Of a DNA stretch of 64,000 nt, positions 50,836-63,600 are shown one piece after another. The stretch covers positions 2,628,652 to 2,692,651 of the forward strand of contig NW_008708401.1 in the NCBI RefSeq assembly GCF_000327385.1, in the 5' to 3' direction. Source of the DNA: Lottia gigantea (Eukaryota; Mollusca; Gastropoda; Lottiidae). The notes under the pieces were generated by a model. It made no database searches, was not told the origin of the DNA, and saw nothing but the letters and a program-made list of their open reading frames with translations. The position numbers were made by a program, and so were the translations under genes. Each line of letters opens with the position of its first letter. The first letter of the stretch is position 1.

Positions 50836-53800
50836 AGTATTATTGTAGGTCACTCTGACTAAATCCGCATCGTTATGAGTCAGTTACCGTTATAGCTTTT
50901 GTCTGTAGCAAAATGTGGTCCACATTAGCACATATCTACAGATTTTTCTTCTACACTTAATTAAATACATATAACTCATTCATCAAAAAGAAATGTTCCA
51001 GTCAAATTTCCTCTATAACACAAAGGTATTCCGAATGTAATCACATAAATCCTGTAGATTGGATTATATCCAAATGTCCCTGCCGAAAGACTGTACTGTA
51101 TTGACCTGCTTATTCTATTCCCAAAACACTTTTGCTTCAAAGACGGTCGAGCTGAACTTCTAAAACAGAAGACGTGTCTAAAAGATCTCCGATTTCATAG
51201 TAAATTAACTATTAAGAAAGACATTTGTTATAATCCCCTTACATGCTAATCACGGATCTGACTTAATTCGTTAATCCGTTAATAAGATACTCGTCATAAT
51301 CATGTATACAAACTATATACTAATCTTTAAACACTCAATAGTACTATATAGTTTATCTTAGTTACTAAAACTTCTAATATATTCACTCGCGTGTAACAAA
51401 CCTGGCTCGTTTATTTTCAGATAAAATACATATCCGATAGGTCAGCAATAGACCTTATTATAGACCTTGAAATTGGTTAAATTAAGATTGTCGAGACACA
51501 CGAAGAAATTGATATATTTACAACTAGAGCTCATTAACGGGATGATCTGTCATTGAAAAACTCTTAATTAAAAGGTTGATAATAGTATAATCTGATTAAA
51601 ATATTTATCTATATAAGAAGTGCATTTATTTTTTTTCATATGGATTACTGCACTTGCTATCCATGATCTCAGGAAAATTTACATCCAACGTTCTCTGGCG
51701 AATTTTAAACTAAACGTGTCCTTCATAATTAACATACATTTTAAGAAACCAAAAACACAGAACTGAAATGACAAGCAGTTTTCAAAATGTAAAATCCCTC
51801 AAATCGTAGAACCTGCATTAAGTTTCTAGCAAATATATGTTAAAGAAAAGATATCCAAGATATCATTCTGTTCCCGGGAATGATGATTCTGAGTTTAAAC
51901 TATTTTTTCAATGTGTTGTCGCAATTGGTGCATACTCAATATAAGAATAAACATCGCTGACTACCTTCAACTTTAGTCCAATTGCTAGGGTTTTGGTTTT
52001 TGAAATCCTTCTACCGAGTTGACACAACGAACAGTTTCAAGAACAAACATAGTTGACAAGAACCTGGAATTTCTAAAGAACTACATGGTATTGGTTTCAA
52101 GACGTTACTTATCCCGGAATAAAGTTACTTAATAACTTAATGGATTCCATACCAGGAAGACGTATTCCGATTTTCCAGAACATTTATGACACCGGGAATC
52201 AAGATTGTATCCCTCAATGGATGGTATTCCACCAGAAAAGTTGAATCCAGTTCGAACTCATTTATACTAATCAATCAGAGTTGAGTCTGGACTAGAATCA
52301 ATACCTGTATTTCACACCTGTAGAAAATAACAAACAACCTTCTATAACTTAATGTTGGTTTTATTGCTGTATACAATGGAATTATTTCTCAGGGGTAATA
52401 GTGTTTGGTTTAATTTTAATTAAAGATTGGTTAGTGAGAAAAGAACATGGAACATATTCAAAGTTTAATATCTACACAGAGTGTCTTTGCCCTGTCAAGC
52501 CTGCAAAACTATCAAGTTGAACAATCTGAAGGTAATCGCCTTGTTCCGGATTTGGGTCCTGGACAGAAAAATGACACTAGTTAGCACCTGTACCTCATGT
52601 CAGATACTCTATGTCAGATGATAATTAAGGAGCATTAGGCGCGCCCCTGCCTCCTCGAAGACCTCCTCGAATTCATTTCAAACACCACAAATTCTCCTTT
52701 TATTTTCAACTAGCTGGAGGCCAACATCAAATGCCATCTGGATGACCCCTCACCTGTCAGATCCTATATGAAAGGGCACCTGAACTACCATTCAGACGAT
52801 CCAACTATTAAGTATATCCTATGAAATAAGAATTTGTCTTTCTTAATGCATAAGACGATCATTAGTTTATCATTTATATCTTCCCCAATCCTCGTATTAT
52901 TCGAATCGTCGTAAAATATCAAAGCCATGCAGTTCAATAATTCCGACCAACTATTTACTAAATCTTAGCTCGGGCCTATCTCTATTAGGTGATAACAGTA
53001 AAACTTCTGGATCGCGTCTTCAGATCAAATTCTTTCCCCGAATCTTTATTCTGGCGAGCTATAGCCAGAGTTCTATCAGCTCTGATAATATATAAATAGG
53101 AGACGAGATCCCTTTAAGATAGTAACCAATAATGCTTGGTATTGTTTATATCTAAACACAATATATCAACAATGTCTTCCTATTTATATCACACTTGACT
53201 AATTAATATCTGATTAAAGAGACTATTTATTTCACGTTTCATACTTGGTCAACCAGTAACAATAGCTTCGCACAATGGACATACATGTTTTACGTATAAT
53301 GAATTGAGACAAAATCATTTTATATTCCACGACCTATGGTTTTATATATATAGATAGAGGAAATCTCTAAAGTTTATGGAGGAAATAAGAAATCGCCTTT
53401 TTGTTATTGTAACTTAGGTTACCATTTATGGTTCCCATCTAACATTTTACCATTGAGCAATTCTTGTTTATGACCAAAGAACAAAGGTTTACGGACAACT
53501 TCGTGTAGTACCATACAGTAAATCAGATCTTTATTGGGAGAGGTTTGAAGAAAATTAACTTTTGAATAATTTATTTGGGTTATTTTCAGTAGCACGCTAT
53601 CTGATACGCAATCTTCTTATGTTTTTCCCCTTTTTTCCAATGCTCCTAAGTTAAATCCAGTTTCTTTGAGGTAGTTTTGTTATCCTTCCATTTGAAGAAA
53701 TTTGAAAATTCGATTCATTGTGCTTTTGAAATATATAAATGAAGTATGATTCGATCGAGAGAAAATTTATACATAATATTACGTTCAATACTAATATTTC

Positions 53801-53888
53801 AAAAACAATTTCCGACTTATGGTTCGTCAATAACTATGATTTAACTTAAGGATTTCAAAAAATGTAAAGATTACATTGTCACCAAGTG
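50836..53888. other. intergenic upstream of gene B, no gene recognised
   Basis: AT-rich. A perfect palindrome TTCCCGGGAA occurs near 51870. There are several GGAATTCC-like short motifs at 52060-52250 but no coherent repeat. No coding exon is supported. Confidence 0.5.
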
Positions 53889-54430
53889 GAAGAAATCACA
53901 GCGATAGAGGAAAGGAAGATGTCAGTTTGATAGAGGACAAGAAGTGGAATTAAGGACCAGAGTGATAGAGAACAGGCAGAAGTCATGGTGATAATTCAGA
54001 GCGATAAGACGGGAAATGGGAGAAGTAATAGACAACAGGGAGTGGGAGATGTCATTGTGATAAGACAGGAAATGGTAGAAGGAGACGTCAGTGTGATACT
54101 GATAAGGTCAGGGAGTGGGAGATGTCAGTGTGATAAGATAGGAGATGTTAGTGTTTTAGAGGACAGGAAGTGGGAGATGTTAGTACTTTAGAGGACAGGA
54201 AGTGGAAGATGTTAGTGTGATAGAGGGTAGGTCGTGGGAGATGTTAGTGAAGTGGGAGGTGGTAGTGTGATAGAGGGCAGGTCGTGGGAGATGTTAGTGT
54301 GATAGAGGGCAGGTCGTGGGAGATGTTAGTGTGATAGAGGACAGGGGGTGGGAGTTGTTAGTGTCATAGAGGACAGGAAGTGGGAGATGTCAGTGTTTTA
54401 GAGGAATTGGAGTCGGGACGAGGAGTGTTA
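53889..54430 (+). repeat. purine-rich minisatellite, about 32 bp unit, degenerate
   Basis: The unit is approximately GTGATAGAGGACAGGAAGTG followed by GGAGATGTTAGT. It is most regular at 54140-54400 and increasingly degenerate to the left. One strand is strongly purine-biased. The translated frame over 53985-54191 is a repeat artefact. Confidence 0.8.
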
Positions 54431-54439
54431 GTATGGCAG

Positions 54440-54540
54440 TAGTAACAGAGTGGGATTAAGGCATTCTCTTCCATTGAGAGATACTTAATGTACCTCCGTG
54501 CAATGCTTCGAATTTCAGTACTCCGAAGACTTATAACGTA
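54440..54540 (+). repeat. conserved 3' tail of the purine-rich dispersed repeat (copy 2)
   Basis: It contains ATTCTCTTCCATTGAGAGAT, TGTACCTCCGTGCAATGCTT, CGAATTTCAGTACTCC and GAAGACTTAT. It matches 3255-3365 in the same order and, like it, directly follows a purine-rich tract. Confidence 0.55.
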
Positions 54541-55145
54541 TCAACGAGTTCTATCGTTTTCTCATCTGAAGCACAATCAACAAAGAAACTGAAATTGGAT
54601 ATGATGAATTTTTATAAGCATCCTCAGTGGTCAAATATATTTATATTGAATTCCTTCCCTTGAATTAAAACGTACAGAAAACGTTACATTTAAATTCCAT
54701 TAACAATTCAATATGTTCCGATTGTTTAATCGAAGATTTAGTCATTAGCGAATGAAATATTATAAAATTTAAAAAAAAAAAGATTTTATTGTGTATATTA
54801 TGGATCCATCATTACTTTGTTGTATTTCTTGCTGATTGTTTTTTGATTTAGTTTTTGATTTTTTTTTTTTCATTTTTTAAACTTTTATTTAAATACCAAT
54901 AATCCTTAAATCTCATAGTCATATATAGAGTTGAAGCTGCCATATGATATTTATCAGCTTATTTCATCTGATATTCGTGAATGATACACTCTTATAACAG
55001 TTAGATTAGGCCTAATAATACATGGAAATCACACTTATGTAAAAATTACAATCCTTACATTGTGAAGATGGCAACTATGATGTATTTGTTGTCCGAATTG
55101 ATGAAAATTGTTTTCCTTGTGTAATGTAATTATTTATGTACAGAT
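54541..55145. other. intergenic
   Basis: Very AT-rich, with long T tracts at 54850-54890 and one TAGGCCTA at 55007. No gene is seen. Confidence 0.5.
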
Positions 55146-55166
55146 GGCGCTGCGCCACACGTGTGG
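55146..55166 (+). promoter_or_regulatory. double palindrome with E-box upstream of the C11orf54 homologue
   Basis: GGCGCTGCGCC (55146-55156) overlaps the perfect palindrome CCACACGTGTGG (55155-55166), which contains the E-box CACGTG. The preceding CAGATGGCGC resembles a YY1-type start-site motif. The site lies about 100 bases 5' of the start codon, in otherwise AT-rich DNA, so it probably marks the core promoter. Confidence 0.4.
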
Positions 55167-55263
55167 TCTTAAAAATAAACAATTGATATATCTATGATCT
55201 CTCTTATCTGGTCTAATTTCAAATTCATTTTCCTTCATTTTCCTTTAGTGTCAAGCAGTAAGA

Positions 55264-58200
55264 ATGTCGACTAGATTTCAAGTATCTAACAAGAAAGCTG
55301 ATCTCCATGTGCCGACATTGGAAGAAGCTGCAAAAGGTAAATTTATCCGATGTTAAATTTGGTGGGGTTGGCTGTCTTTGGAAATGAGAGTGAGAGATTT
55401 CAGAGAATGGACGAATGAATGAAGAATGACAGTTGAACAAATGTGACAGTGACAGTTAGTATGCCACTATCTTTATCAGTAAATGACCCCATCTAAGTTA
55501 TCTCTATCCGATTATTTGATATGACTGCCTACTGACATGACAGTCTTGTGACACAAGTGTGATAGTGTCCAGTATCTTTGCATTAGGTTTTGTCAAATTT
55601 TGTGGTGTAGGTAGGACTGTAGGCCTAATAATGATTTGATAAAAAAATAGGTGTAGTTTACTGCTGATATAACCCCCCACATTCCAATACGTTAGTTTAA
55701 ATATTGGAAACTACACCCATGCAGCAGTTTTTAGTATTTTAAGTTTTAGAGAGATGTTCTGTTCCTTAAAAAATATTTTGAAATTGTAATCCCTCTTTTA
55801 AACCACATCTTACTTACATACTTACATGTTTTTTTGTTCAGTTTTAGAAAAAGGTTTAAAAAATAATTTTGAGAATGTTTCTGTATCAGTTGTTGATTGT
55901 CCAGATTTAACACAGAAACCATTTAATCTCTCATCACCAGGTAAAAAAAATAATATATTTTTACATTATGCACATATACTGGTATGAGTGGCGTTCTTAA
56001 TTTCCTTCAATGTGATATTGAAAATTGTCTGATGAGAATATTAGGTTACATGGGCAAATTGTTGACTTGACAGCATGATACCGGTATAAGCTTTTGTCAA
56101 CTAGAGTTCTGGAGATCCAAAGTGGTTCTAGTGCAGCTCGAATTCACTGATATAAAGATGTATGTAGTTGTTAGCTGGATGGGATCAGATACAGATACAT
56201 CACTAGACAGTTTGATTTGGAAAAGAAATTAAAGAGCATTTTTTTCCTTATTTCAAACAGCATATCATTGTCCAGCTTCACATAACTATGAATAAAACTT
56301 TTGATTCATATTACTGCAGGAATATGTGGAAACGAAAGATTAGCTGATGTTGGTGGACCACCATATTTAGTTCCTCAATACAACAAAGATAAGGTATATA
56401 CAAGACCATTTAGATTTTGCCCTGTTTACAAATGATTTTAGTACAGTGTAATTTTGCGCATAGTGCACACATTTTAACCTTAAAGAAGGATCCAAACATT
56501 CCTATGTAAAATTATTACATATATGAAAACTAAAATAAAAATGTCTGTCACTTGGCTTGACTGATAAGATCATATTCTTGTGTGCATAAATATTTTCCCA
56601 TTAAAACTAAGTTGCATATTCATATGAGATTAAATTTTTTGACAACCCAAATATGTTTCTGATTTCAGATATATGATGTTGGGAAAGTGTCAGAAGAAGT
56701 TGGATTACCAGGAGCATTTGTTATTGGTGCTGGGGCTGGTCCCTGGCCACTTGTAGGAGTTAATTCTGAGGTAAAAATTTATCTTTGTCACAATATTTTA
56801 TAATCTCATAAGCAAAGTAAACGAATTTCATCACAAAAAAAAATGTGAAACCTTTAGCTGTTCGAAGGTTAATTTTCTGAATAAGTTTCAAGGAAAGATT
56901 CTACAGCTGTTAGAGATTTCTGGAGTAGAAGCACAAAGTTTTTTGTAAGTTAAGAATTGGGTCAAGGCAATAATTGTAAGAGGATGTTTAACCTGAATTT
57001 AATATGCCTGAACTATAAGCTTAATTTATTATCTTTTAGATGATATGTAATGTTAAACTTGGTAAGAATGGTCAGCCTACAGTTAATAATACCTATATAG
57101 CTAAAGTTGGGGAAAAGGTAATACTTTCACTTTAGCAGTCTTTCATTGAGAATACAATCCCACTTTTCTATGACACTTATTTAAGCTATGATATTACATG
57201 AAAAAGATATTGCACTCAACTCAAACATTCAATTTTATTTTCAAGTCAATTTTGATTTTTTGAGCAATCCAACCTATAAAATTTGTATATGTTGATTTAG
57301 AAACAAATAATTTGCAGTGATATATTATTTCAATGTTTCACTTCTGTTTTAGGATGGAAAATGTCAACAAATGCAGATCAAAGATTCTACTGAGTTTTGT
57401 TTAATGGCAAATCTATTATGTAGTGAGGGTAAGCAAGGCAAGGTAAATAGCAATTTTATTTGTGGGTAATGAGAAACGCCTTTACTCAATTTTGAAATTG
57501 CAGTTTGAAGTTTAGGATTTCTAATCAGAAACATTTTTTGATGTTGTTGGTATTTTCAAATGTTTTAATTTATAGCATTAAGCGAAATTTACTAATTCTG
57601 ACACTTTATCATTGATTATTTAGCAAATGAAATATTAAATCACATCTGGTGCTGTAAATGTTTTTTTTCAACCCGCTATCAGAGTCCACATAGCTAGATA
57701 TATTAATTAAAAGTCTCAGTTGACAAACCCAGTCATAGAGTTATATCAGAGGTCCATGTTATGGTTAATATTGTAGGTTTTACAAGTGAAAGCTAGTAAA
57801 AGAACAGGACCAGAAAATTTCATGTCGTCATTACGTAAAACATTAGACTCTCACTACGAGAATAAATCAGTTGCTTTGGGTGGAGTGTTTTTGGTGGAGA
57901 CTGGAAAAGCCACTTTACATATTATGGTAATTATATTAACACTTCCAATGGGAAAACTAATGGAATGTCTTTTACTTAAGTTATATATCATACGGGAGGA
58001 TGAATTTAGTTTGTACAGGAGCAAGTTGAAATAATGTCCAAATTATTTTTAATTCCTTATGGTTTTTGGGAGGAAAATGCCAATGGTGCTTTTAATTGCC
58101 CAGCTGTGATTGTGTTGCTGAATCTTCTGTATAACAACAATTTATAATCTTTCCCTTCAGCCTGATTTCTCCAAGGTACCATTAAAATCAGATGGTGAAG

Positions 58201-58946
58201 TAGATGAATGGTTACAATATTTTGAAATGGATGCACCATTAGTATGTTTAGGTGAACTGGTATCAAGAGATGTGGTAAGTAGTTGATTTCATTCTGTTAT
58301 TTATTCTTGTTGAAAGGTTTCTCTCATTGAGATGAAGATGACTGTTCTCTTGTAACATTTGTTGGTTTGGAAATCTAAAACACTTCCTTAAAGGGATTAT
58401 AAGGAAGATTCTCAAATTTTTTTTATGTGTATTGTGGACACTAATAGCATCAATTTGCACCATTCCAATCTTAAGATGCCTCAGCTGTGGTTCCTGCTAT
58501 TCCACTAAAACTAAGTGTTAAATGAGGCCACTTATCATGAAGAGCCTAATATTATAAAAGCATATTTAATGAAATTGTAGGAACCACAGACGACTGACTG
58601 AAAAGTGAAATTAATGCTATCAGTGTCCACATTACACATAAAAATCCCTTTAATATAAATACTTTTAAATAATTATTTTTGTATGTCTATTCATAACTTG
58701 GTTATCTTATCTCCAAACCACCACCCATTTACATACCAATGACCTTTATCAAAATAATCTTTTTATGTTCTATCTTTTCAGAACCTTGACCTGAGAACAG
58801 AACATTTTCATTGTTTTAGTGACCATGGACAAGGTGGTCATTATCATTATGATACTACACCAGATACTGTATCTTACAGAGGATATTTTACTATACCACA
58901 TTCAGTATACAGATTAGATCAACCTAAATCCAATATCTCCATGTGA
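55264..58946 (+). CDS. C11orf54: C11orf54/PTD012 homologue, zinc-dependent ester hydrolase (DUF1907), complete, 9 exons
   Basis: Exons: 55264-55336, 55842-55940, 56320-56393, 56669-56770, 57040-57117, 57353-57442, 57777-57926, 58161-58274, 58782-58946. All phases close to give 314 residues, against 315 in human. The sequence follows the human protein throughout: HVPTLEEAA, VSVVDCPDLTQKPF, GICGNERLADVGGPPYLVPQ, LPGAFVIGAGAGPWP, MANLLCSEG, KRTGPENFMSSLRKTLDSHY, MDAPLVCLGELVSRDV. The C-terminus holds EHFHCFSDHGQGGHYHYDTT, and His268, His270 and His280 match the HxHx9H zinc site of human PTD012 (266/268/278). The enzyme hydrolyses ester substrates in vitro; its physiological substrate is poorly defined. 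The N-terminus differs from human, as is usual for this family. Intron 8 carries a MITE (58388-58653). Confidence 0.97.
58388..58653. mobile_element. MITE-B: 266-bp foldback element with TTAA ends, in C11orf54 intron 8
   Basis: The left end is TTAAAGGGATTATAAGG and the right end AAAAATCCCTTTAA. Inside, GTGGACACTAATAGCAT on the left is mirrored by ATGCTATCAGTGTCCAC on the right, and CTGTGGTTCCTGC by GTAGGAACCACAG. The arms together exceed 60 bases of near-perfect inverted repeat. There is no coding capacity. The outer TTAA on both sides is consistent with a TTAA target duplication (piggyBac-like), although the TTAA could instead be part of the termini. Confidence 0.8.
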
Positions 58947-60647
58947 TAAATACAGCTCAATTTCCTCTATCTGTAACTTTTCGGGAGTAAATTTAACTTA
59001 TGGTTCTCCTACAATTTAATAAAACATTATTGTGGAAGCCGAGACTGTATTCACTTTCAGGCCAATAATAACTTTCTCACAGACATTTTATGCGAATGTT
59101 GTTTACAGGCTGTAAATTACAGCTTGGACATGACGAAAGTCTTAAGTGCCTCTGTAAATTTTTATTGTTTTCTTTTTACATAATTTTTATGAGTATAAAA
59201 TTTGGTGTCTTTTTTTTCTTTTTTTGTGAATAATTGTCAGTGATGGAAATGAAAATTGTTATATATATAGATGATTATGATTGTTAAAGATATTTTGTTG
59301 GTATATTTCCTTATCCATATAAAAATATAGAGAATTTTAATTTTTTACAAAAAGTTATAAATGTAACCTCTTAGCAATAAATTATGTCTTATGTTATCTT
59401 TTTATTTGTGTCATTTGTTTAAAACCTACATCCTAGATTAAAGCAGATGATTTAGTTCCATCTGAATCCCTCCAAATCTTATTCACAGCTAGTGGGGCTT
59501 ACTTCCCTTACCACCCGTTGTCCTTGTGGCAGGATGGAAGGTCTGATAAGGAAAAAGCATCTAGTAGTGTGGATTGGACAATAAACCGAACCATGTGCTA
59601 TAAACTGAGCACATTGGAAATCGAAAAAGAGTAGGCTAATGTGACTGTCCTGGCAAAATTTCCCTCATTGTACACTGCATAAAAAAGCACAATGTAAAAT
59701 ATTGTTTTATCTCATTTTTTGCATTGAAAATGAACATAACTAAGGTCCTTCCATTCAAGATTATTAGGGAAAAAGGAGGCCCAATATTAAAGATCACAAC
59801 AGAATAACGAGGTCCAAGCTCAACATTACGCCATCGGCTGATTAATTAATCTGCCTCATCCTATTATTTTTCTTGGTGGTAGGTAGGTAGGTAGATGACA
59901 AGTTAAGCGGTGGTAAACACTGATCTATATCTAGAAGGTAAAAAGCCATGACAATCGCGTCTTTGAATTTACTCGCGTCAGATACCACAATTATTAAAGC
60001 GAAAGTAGAAAAGGATCAAAGTTCAGCTCAAGTAATTATTGTTTTTAAAACATTTTCCTTTTGTCAATATACTAACAATTGTTTTTCTTTCTAGACCCAT
60101 AGCGGGGTTTTCTACACTGTTCTAATCGGATAAGATTGATGCCAGTCTTTGCAGATGTCACATTACTGTGCTGATAAATACATATTAGCAGACTTGTACT
60201 TCGTAGTGTAGTGACAATAATGTAGCCTATCACTATAGGCCTACAAATTGCTAATTGCTGTTTAGATAACCAGGTTTGATGACCAATTGTGCCACTATGT
60301 TCTTAGATGGCATAACTGGTACCCTTACAAGAGTTTTACAAGTTGTAGAGTGGGGCACGAGCCTTATGGCCTTGACCCAAATTGGATAATGAAAATGTAT
60401 GGATCATTGACCATTGCATGGTTGAAGTGGCAAAATAAAAACAACCAGTGACACTGCAACACAGAACATAATAAAGAAGACTTTTCAAAACTTGTTGGCC
60501 TGTCTAAGTTATATTCATATTTGTTCTGCATGGAAATACAGTTGACATATTTTCAAGTCCATACATTGACACTTGTCCTCATTCAATATGTTCATGTTTG
60601 GCACATAATATGAATCATTTTATACTTTCAGCACATGATTTGATATC
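58947..60647. other. intergenic between the C11orf54 and ACAD10 homologues
   Basis: It holds the C11orf54 3' UTR, a short GTAG microsatellite at about 59877-59893 and one TAGGCCTA at 60236. TACTTTCAG at 60622-60630 may be the acceptor of a 5' UTR intron of the ACAD10 homologue. No other gene is seen. Confidence 0.5.
59018..59023 (+). terminator. polyadenylation signal AATAAA for the C11orf54 homologue
   Basis: It lies 72 bases after the stop codon. A second AATAAA at 59376-59381 would give a 3' UTR of about 450 bases. Confidence 0.5.
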
Positions 60648-63600
60648 ATGTATAGGATTCTATCACAGTTGCCACATCAGAGTAGAAAAATGAGCTCAGT
60701 ATTAGGACCTAGTAGAAATATAGCTATAACATCAAGCTTAATGTCAGCTCAAGAGAAAGCTCCATTTAAACCTAAAGCTGTGATATTTGATATGGGAGGT
60801 GTTATTTTACCAACTCCTGCTATAGCATTTAAAGGTATAACTACTTATTTTTAGATTTTTGAAAGGCAGTAAGAGTTTTTAACATCTAATCTTTGAACTA
60901 GCATATGGTATCATCATTAATGACAGAATCAAATCAATTTAGACTTTAGTTCTTGAAGTATCTACGAGTATTGAGAATAATTTCTCTTTCTGAATCAAAG
61001 GTAAAATGTTGAAGACTCAAATACCTTTGTTGCTCCAGTTGTATATGCAGCTTCTCTTTGATCATGTGTCACAGTAAAATGTGCTTAAAGATGGGGAAGC
61101 CTATAGTCACAAGATTAGTCTACCTTACCTAGTGTTTGAATGTATTAAAGTGACGATATGGAAACAAATTATTCCAAAGAAAGAGAAATTTTTCTAACTT
61201 CGATGTTAATAGGACATATTTCCAAATCAAGAGTCTGAGACTCATTGGTATGTTTTATGTAAAACTGACCTCAACCATGAAATACTATCATTTTAGTGGT
61301 TACACTATTCAGATGTTCAAAATTTTCATTTCAGCATTTGAAAGTAACCACAATCTACCAAAAGGAACTATTGTAAAACTAATAGTAAAAGGTGGTGATA
61401 ATAACGCCTGGTTACAATTTGAAGAAGGCAAATTAAACTTTGATGAATTCACTGAAGCCTTTGGTAAAGAATGTTCAAAAGAGGTAGTCTAATCTAATAC
61501 GATTGAATTCTAAGATCTTCAAAGATGAATTCTTAGCAGCCTGTTATGCATTGAATAATTATAAATACATTTCTAAATGACAATGTCCTTGACTTTTGAA
61601 ATATCTGTAAATTTTTTTATTTCCTCTGGTAACCTAATGGGTTGACCTTATTTCAACACTATTAATATGGTTCATCTGATCTCAACTCTCATTTATCTTG
61701 TTGACTTCAGTTCAGCTGTATATTATATGGATTACCTTAATTCAACTCTATTTTATATGGTTCATTGTGGTTCAACTGTATTTGATGTGGTTCATAATCA
61801 CCTCACCTTTACCAAAAGGTTCACATTATTTCAGGTTGGACGTGAAATAGATGCTAGTGATTTAGCTAAGGCATTAACAGATATATCGTATGTTAAACCA
61901 TATGAGAACATGTTAGATGCTATAAGATGTATTAGAGCAGAAGGTGTTAAGACAGCCTTGCTCACCAATAACTGGTTCACCAATAGTACCAAAACACAGA
62001 GTCTGGTTCCATTGGATAAATCATTGTTTAATGTGGTAAGTAATCAGTACACATGATGCCATTCTGTGACTGGATTTTTCCATATTCACATTTTCTCAGA
62101 GTCCAGAGTCATTTTATATTTAATTGAAATATTTACGCAAATTTTCTTTTCACATCATATGATTGCATCAACCTCCTCTTTACTATGATAGGCCTACTTT
62201 CACAATTATTTTATTCATAAGAAATGGACTAGGGAACAGACTGAATAACTCTTTACTTTTCAATTGCTTTTTACAATAATTGCCAAAATTTCTAAGATTT
62301 TCATTTTTCTTTTCAGATAGTAGAATCATGTAGAGAAGGAATAAGAAAACCAGATTCTAGAATATTTCAGACATGTTTAGAGAGACTACAAGTTAAACCA
62401 CAAGAAGCGGTATTTCTAGATGATATAGGTCAGAATGTAAAGGCTGCTAGACAACTTGGTATTAATACTATAAAGGTAATCTAATTTGAGATGCAGATTG
62501 TTGATAAATTTGCTGACTGTCCTCAACAAATGCATGCCAGCAAACATTTCTGGGATGAATTGCAGATAGTCTTCTGCTCCACAAATTGTGAACTGATTAG
62601 TTTATTTTGTAGGCCTATCTATCCCCAGAAAGTACAGTTTGGCTTGTGTTTTATTATGTTTGCCCAAAAGATGGCTTTCGAAATGATTTGAGAATGTTTT
62701 GGAGATTGGATGTCTAAATATTCTGTTTGCCAAATGTGTATTCATTACTGTTATGATATAGGTTGAAAATGTTGAACAAGCTATAGAAGATTTAGAAAGT
62801 TTAACAGGTTATGATTTAAGTAGTTATATAGAGGGTACTGAAACTATACCAAAACATTTACAAATACCTGTAGATAGACTAGTACAATATTTACGAACAA
62901 ATCTACAGCTCTCTTCTAAAGGTGTGTAACATTTTAGCTTCCTAGGATCTTTTTTAAGGCAGGCTGTTGTTTGGTTGGATTGTATGGAATTTTAACACCA
63001 TTCTCTTGGTTACATCACACCAATGATGGTGGTCATGTGTTCTAATTTTTGTCTGTTTGTTCTAAGCCTAGATAGATAATCAAGGAAGGGGGATGTAGTG
63101 ACTATGCACTGACTATGCAGTCACCTATGTCAATTTACCTTTTAACTGCAGTGCACATTTTACAATATTATATTATATAATGATTTTTATATTAGTATAT
63201 TTGAGATAAGAATTCAAGTAATAATTGTTTTAATTGTAGAAAAACCAATAATAAGATGTTTTAAACATGGTCAATCCAACCCAACATATTACGTTAAATA
63301 TGGTGACTCAGAATTGGTTCTTAGAAAAAAACCTGTAAATATAATCATTATTGTAATTTTATCTTGGTGAACCGGTGATTTGATAATTATAATCTTGTAC
63401 CATGCACGAACTGTATAACATTTCTGAATATATTACATATTTCTACAGTTTTTCTATAAGCCGGTTAATCAGTGAACATTCTAGAAATTCTAATCTTCTT
63501 TTGTTAGGATTTGAATTATGCCATCAATGTTTTTGCTGGATTTTATTTTTACTGGACAATACAACAAGTTGATAATGATGTATTTGTATTATAGCCTGGT

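Noticed and set aside
51866-51880. Perfect palindrome TTCCCGGGAA resembling a STAT site
   Set aside because: A single short motif with no gene start nearby other than gene B about 1 kb away; not enough to call regulatory.
53985-54191. Open frame in the purine-rich tandem array
   Set aside because: Repeat artefact without domain or start context.
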